Shown: positions 61,255-64,000 of the stretch, piece after piece
Layout of the letters: every line of letters begins with the position of its first letter
How positions within the stretch are numbered: position 1 is the first letter of the stretch
Source: Flavipsychrobacter sp.
GTDB taxonomy: Bacteria > Bacteroidota > Bacteroidia > Chitinophagales > Chitinophagaceae
Direction: 5' to 3'
Assembly: GCA_017849575.1 (NCBI GenBank)
Contig: JAFIGV010000019.1
Location: 1 to 64,000 of the forward strand
Length of the DNA: 64,000 nt
Translations under genes and position numbers: made by a program
Notes under the pieces: generated by a model
Told to the model about the DNA's origin: nothing
Seen by the model: the letters and a program-made list of their open reading frames with translations, nothing else
Databases searched by the model: none

Positions 61255-61613
61255 ATTGTGGGTGTGATGATGTGACATCAATTTCATAAAGATTAAAGCA
61301 AATATTGTCATGGCAAAGCAGGCGCTTGTTAAAATTTCTTAAAGGGATTAGCCGCTCCCACTTCTCGGTCAGAGGAACGCAGTTTTGATAAATGACATGG
61401 TTTTATTCAGTGTCAGAAAAGGGGAATATGCTAATCAACCCTTCCGCCCTTCGGGCACCTTCCCTTGCGAAGGGAAGGAGTTTCCCGGCTTCTGAACTTC
61501 GATTCTGCAACATCCGGAAAATGATGTTCGACGGTACCTTGCTTTGACTGAAAGCACAGCCCGTTCGCGCACATAAAAAGTCCGCTCGTTGAGTCGAGAC
61601 AAAGTAACTTTCC
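61255..61613. other. Intergenic region with a palindromic REP-like element
   Basis: About 360 bases between two minus-strand genes. It carries the promoter region of the receptor gene, not clearly recognised, and the repeat described at 61440-61485. No small gene or RNA is evident. Confidence 0.5.
61440..61485. repeat. REP-like intergenic element with two hairpins
   Basis: A GCCCTTCGGGC hairpin (61446-61456) is followed by a 9-bp perfect hairpin CCTTCCCTT-GCG-AAGGGAAGG (61458-61478). This resembles a C-rich/G-rich intergenic repeat common in Bacteroidota. It has no T-run, so it is not a simple terminator. Confidence 0.6.
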
Positions 61614-62294
61614 CTAATACCCCAGATTCAATGTAAAGCCGAGCAATACATAATAGCCTGAAGCATTCATCTTAGGACCATCAATAGCGTTGTCCTGAAT
61701 GTTCCATTGTCGGCTATTGAGCCCTATGCGGTAGCCAAACTTTACACCTACATATACGTTTTGTCTTTTGCCAAGAGCATAGTCGTAAGAGATGCGCGGA
61801 TTGATGTACCAGAGGTAAGAATTGGTATAAGTCTTCTCTGTTGCATTGCCCACCAAAGATTGCGCGAATGTGTTGGCAGAGGTACTGTACTTAAGATCGA
61901 GCTGATTGCCCTGCCAGCCAAAACCTATGGATGGATACAGAAAATGAGAATGGTAATGAAAGAGGGTGTAATTGATATTGAAGTCAATATTGTACTGACT
62001 GTTTTTGAGATTAATACCATTTTTGGAAGACTTCGACCGGATGCTGTTGAACGAAATGTCGTTAAAGATCATGTCATGAAGATCGAAAGCCAGTACCAGT
62101 CCTACATTGAATACCGCATCGGCAGGTATGGTGGGGAGGTTGGCTGCTTTAAGCTGATCGTTGGTTGCGCCGGCGTCAACATTACTCAATCCTCCAAAAC
62201 ACCCCAGCGATAAAAATGATTTTTTGGTGGCTTCGTCCTGTGCATGGGCACACACGGATGCGAAGATGGACAGCGCCAAAAGAAAACGTTTCAT
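61614..62294 (-). CDS. Probable outer-membrane beta-barrel protein
   Basis: A 226-residue protein with a Sec signal (KRFLLALSIFASVCAHAQ). The mature part alternates polar and aromatic residues in strand-sized blocks (YNIDFNINYTLFHYHSHF, YPSIGFGWQGNQL, YLWYINPRISYDY, VYVGVKFGYRIG), and ends YVLLGFTLNLGY, a typical barrel terminus. This fits a small outer-membrane barrel of about ten strands. No family name can be given with confidence. Confidence 0.75.
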   Translation of the reverse strand: MKRFLLALSIFASVCAHAQDEATKKSFLSLGCFGGLSNVDAGATNDQLKAANLPTIPADAVFNVGLVLAFDLHDMIFNDISFNSIRSKSSKNGINLKNSQYNIDFNINYTLFHYHSHFLYPSIGFGWQGNQLDLKYSTSANTFAQSLVGNATEKTYTNSYLWYINPRISYDYALGKRQNVYVGVKFGYRIGLNSRQWNIQDNAIDGPKMNASGYYVLLGFTLNLGY

Positions 62295-62442
62295 ATTACA
62301 GTGAATTTAGAATGCTTCGCTTTCAAAAATAGTCAATTACGAAAGCGCTGTTTCTTCACCCGGACAGAAGTTATTCACCTTCGTGCACCGAAATGTGAAT
62401 AAGCATTCTCTGCCACTCTTGGTACGCAGATTCCTGTTGCGC

Positions 62443-64000
62443 CTATTTTCCTGCTGTTTGCCGACGATGCAGCGTTGCTCGCGCATGGTTTTCGGGTATG
62501 CCGAGGGCCTCATAGATGTAGTCCTGTGCCACCGTACGAACACTTAGCCGGTTAATATTGTTGTTGTCTGCCGATGGATTGACCCTGTTCGACAAGAAGA
62601 TAAAGATCACACCGTTTGCCGGGTCGGCCCATCCGCAAGTGCCCGTAAATCCCTGATGTCCGAAGGCATAGCCACTTACGCGGTTGCCGGCAGGGCCCCC
62701 ATCATCAGTATCCGGGGCAGGCTTGTCAAAACCATATCCACGCCGGCTGATTTTCGATTGGTAAGCCGTAAACATTTTTACCGTTGCTTCGTTCAGATAC
62801 CGTTTGCCTTTGTAGGTGCCTCCGTTGAGCAGCATCTGAAAAATCACGGCAAGATCTCCTGCGGTAGCAAACACGCCCGCATGGCCCGCTACGCCTCCAA
62901 ACATAGCGGCGCCCGGATCGTGCACAAAGCCGCGCACAAGCTGGCGCCGGAACAAAAGATCGTTTTCGGTGGCGGCAATATCGTTGATGTTGAATCGTTT
63001 CAGCGGATTGTACGTGATGCGTTTAAGCCCCAGCGGCTTGTAAAAAGTGCTTTCCACATATTCATTCAACTGTTTGTTGGTGATCTGCTCTACGATAGCA
63101 GCCAGAAAGTAGAAATCAAGATCACTATATACATACCGACCCTTTGTGTCGAGCGGACTTTCCAAAATCTGATTCCAGATAGAATCGGCATAATCATTTC
63201 TCAGATACAGGTCTTTGGCTACGGGTATCTGATAGCCGTTTCTCCGCGTAGTACTGTACAGTTGTGGGTTTAGCGCTCCGCTTTCTGTAAGCGTTTGTTT
63301 GTAGAAAGGTATCCAGGCTTTGAGGCCGGCCTGATGGAGCAGAAGGTCGCGGACAACAATGTTTTCTTTGTTGGTGTTGTGGGTCCATCTGAGGTAATCT
63401 CCAAGTGTCTTGTTGAGGTTTATTTTTCCTTCGTCGTAGAGCTTCATAACCGCAAGTGTGGTTGCCGCTATTTTGGTCATTGAAGCTATATCGTACATAG
63501 TGAAGAGTTCTACGCCTTTCTGTTTTCCGTAGTCGTAATAGCCAAATGCCTCGTCATAAAATATCTTTCCGTCTTTGGCGGCAAGGATTCGACAGCCCGG
63601 AAAAGCGCTACCGGCAAGGCTTTGGGCAATAAACTTGTTCAGCTTCTCCAGCACGGCTTTGTCAGCTACTTTTTGATCGCGCAAAAAGTCAACCGGTTTC
63701 AATTCGAAGGCGGGCGTAGATTTCACCACTTCGGGTGCTACAGGCTCTGCTTCGGGCGCCGCCCGCATTTGCTCACATGGCGTTACCGGCAAGCGGGCCC
63801 GTGCGCTCATTTGCCTGAGCAACACCCTGGCCACTGTAGCTTCTGTTATACTGTCATCTTCATAGGCCACCATCAGGCTTTTTACCCCGCAGAAAAAGCG
63901 GGAGAGGTAGGGATTTCCCATCAGCACTACCATCACGTTCGGAGCGTCTTCCACGCTTTTCAAAAAGTTCATTTGCTGCTCATCCAGCCCGTAGTCGCCG
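62443..64000 (-). CDS. C-terminal part of a GH3-like and serine hydrolase (beta-lactamase family) fusion, truncated by the window edge
   Basis: The frame stays open to the right edge, so the N-terminus is missing. The first visible residues (LDEQQ, then VMVVLMGNPYLSRF and TEATVARVLLR) match the end of a family 3 glycosidase-type module. After a Pro/Glu-rich linker comes a class C beta-lactamase-like domain: SMTK (catalytic Ser and Lys), YSDLD (Y-x-D form of the second motif), and HQGFTG near the C-terminus. Fusions of an N-acetylhexosaminidase and a beta-lactamase-like domain occur in Bacteroidota and suggest cell-wall fragment processing. Start outside the window. Confidence 0.88.
   Translation of the reverse strand, partial: GDYGLDEQQMNFLKSVEDAPNVMVVLMGNPYLSRFFCGVKSLMVAYEDDSITEATVARVLLRQMSARARLPVTPCEQMRAAPEAEPVAPEVVKSTPAFELKPVDFLRDQKVADKAVLEKLNKFIAQSLAGSAFPGCRILAAKDGKIFYDEAFGYYDYGKQKGVELFTMYDIASMTKIAATTLAVMKLYDEGKINLNKTLGDYLRWTHNTNKENIVVRDLLLHQAGLKAWIPFYKQTLTESGALNPQLYSTTRRNGYQIPVAKDLYLRNDYADSIWNQILESPLDTKGRYVYSDLDFYFLAAIVEQITNKQLNEYVESTFYKPLGLKRITYNPLKRFNINDIAATENDLLFRRQLVRGFVHDPGAAMFGGVAGHAGVFATAGDLAVIFQMLLNGGTYKGKRYLNEATVKMFTAYQSKISRRGYGFDKPAPDTDDGGPAGNRVSGYAFGHQGFTGTCGWADPANGVIFIFLSNRVNPSADNNNINRLSVRTVAQDYIYEALGIPENHARATLHRRQTAGK

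Overview
The window looks like a chromosomal stretch of a Bacteroidota bacterium, most likely from the Chitinophagaceae or a close relative. The evidence is internal: three large secreted proteins carry type IX secretion (T9SS) C-terminal sorting domains (two type A, one type B), a PorE-like OmpA protein is present, there is a TonB-receptor/GLPGLI pair, several Bacteroidota-restricted DUF families occur (DUF3857, DUF4836, DUF3127, DUF5686), and some genes have TAnnTTTG-type -7 promoter boxes. There is no rRNA, no CRISPR array, no transposase and no phage structural gene. One tRNA gene (His) is present.

Layout. Positions 1-4400 hold the end of a secreted protein, a minus-strand set (small TM protein, dihaem cytochrome c lipoprotein, DUF92 membrane protein), a monooxygenase-like gene overlapping a 45-residue membrane protein, and a T9SS cargo protein. 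Positions 4601-16056 form one uninterrupted plus-strand operon for a surface polysaccharide: Wzz-like protein, flippase, two Wzy/WaaL-like membrane proteins, two GT4 glycosyltransferases and a priming sugar transferase. It ends in an unusual quartet: a minimal-nucleotidyltransferase-like protein, a B12-binding radical SAM enzyme, a SAM methyltransferase and a membrane-anchored TadA/cytidine-deaminase-like protein. Every gene junction in this operon overlaps as called. Positions 16065-25330 hold a TraB/GumN-like protein, an AI-2E family permease, a 1715-residue T9SS adhesin-like protein, a tiny PID-CTERM-like protein and a second flippase.

Positions 25395-46611 are mixed housekeeping and envelope genes: DUF3857/transglutaminase, AraC regulator, YkgJ cysteine-cluster protein, DUF5686 outer-membrane protein, PorE-like OmpA protein, DUF2130 putative nuclease, class II Fic protein, nitronate monooxygenase, an NDP-sugar nucleotidyltransferase, a T9SS type B protein, a YiiX-like amidase, a DUF4878-like lipoprotein, a GT-C-like membrane protein, an SpmA-SpmB fusion and a DUF4836 lipoprotein. 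Positions 46700-64000 hold DUF3127, tRNA-His, a small porin, a MoxR/ChlI-like AAA protein with degenerate Walker motifs, a cystathionine gamma-synthase-type enzyme, ruvB, a RhuM-Fic fusion, a heptose activation operon (hddA-hddC-glycosyltransferase), VanZ, gcvH, a GLPGLI/TonB-receptor pair and a truncated GH3-serine hydrolase.

How the parts work together. Much of the window serves the cell envelope. The 4601-16056 operon should build and export a lipid-linked glycan. The hdd operon should supply and transfer GDP-heptose. The 36787 nucleotidyltransferase and the 23831 flippase could feed the same surface. T9SS cargo and PorE-like genes are scattered. The best candidate for a poorly described system is the four-gene tail of the polysaccharide operon (12293-16056).
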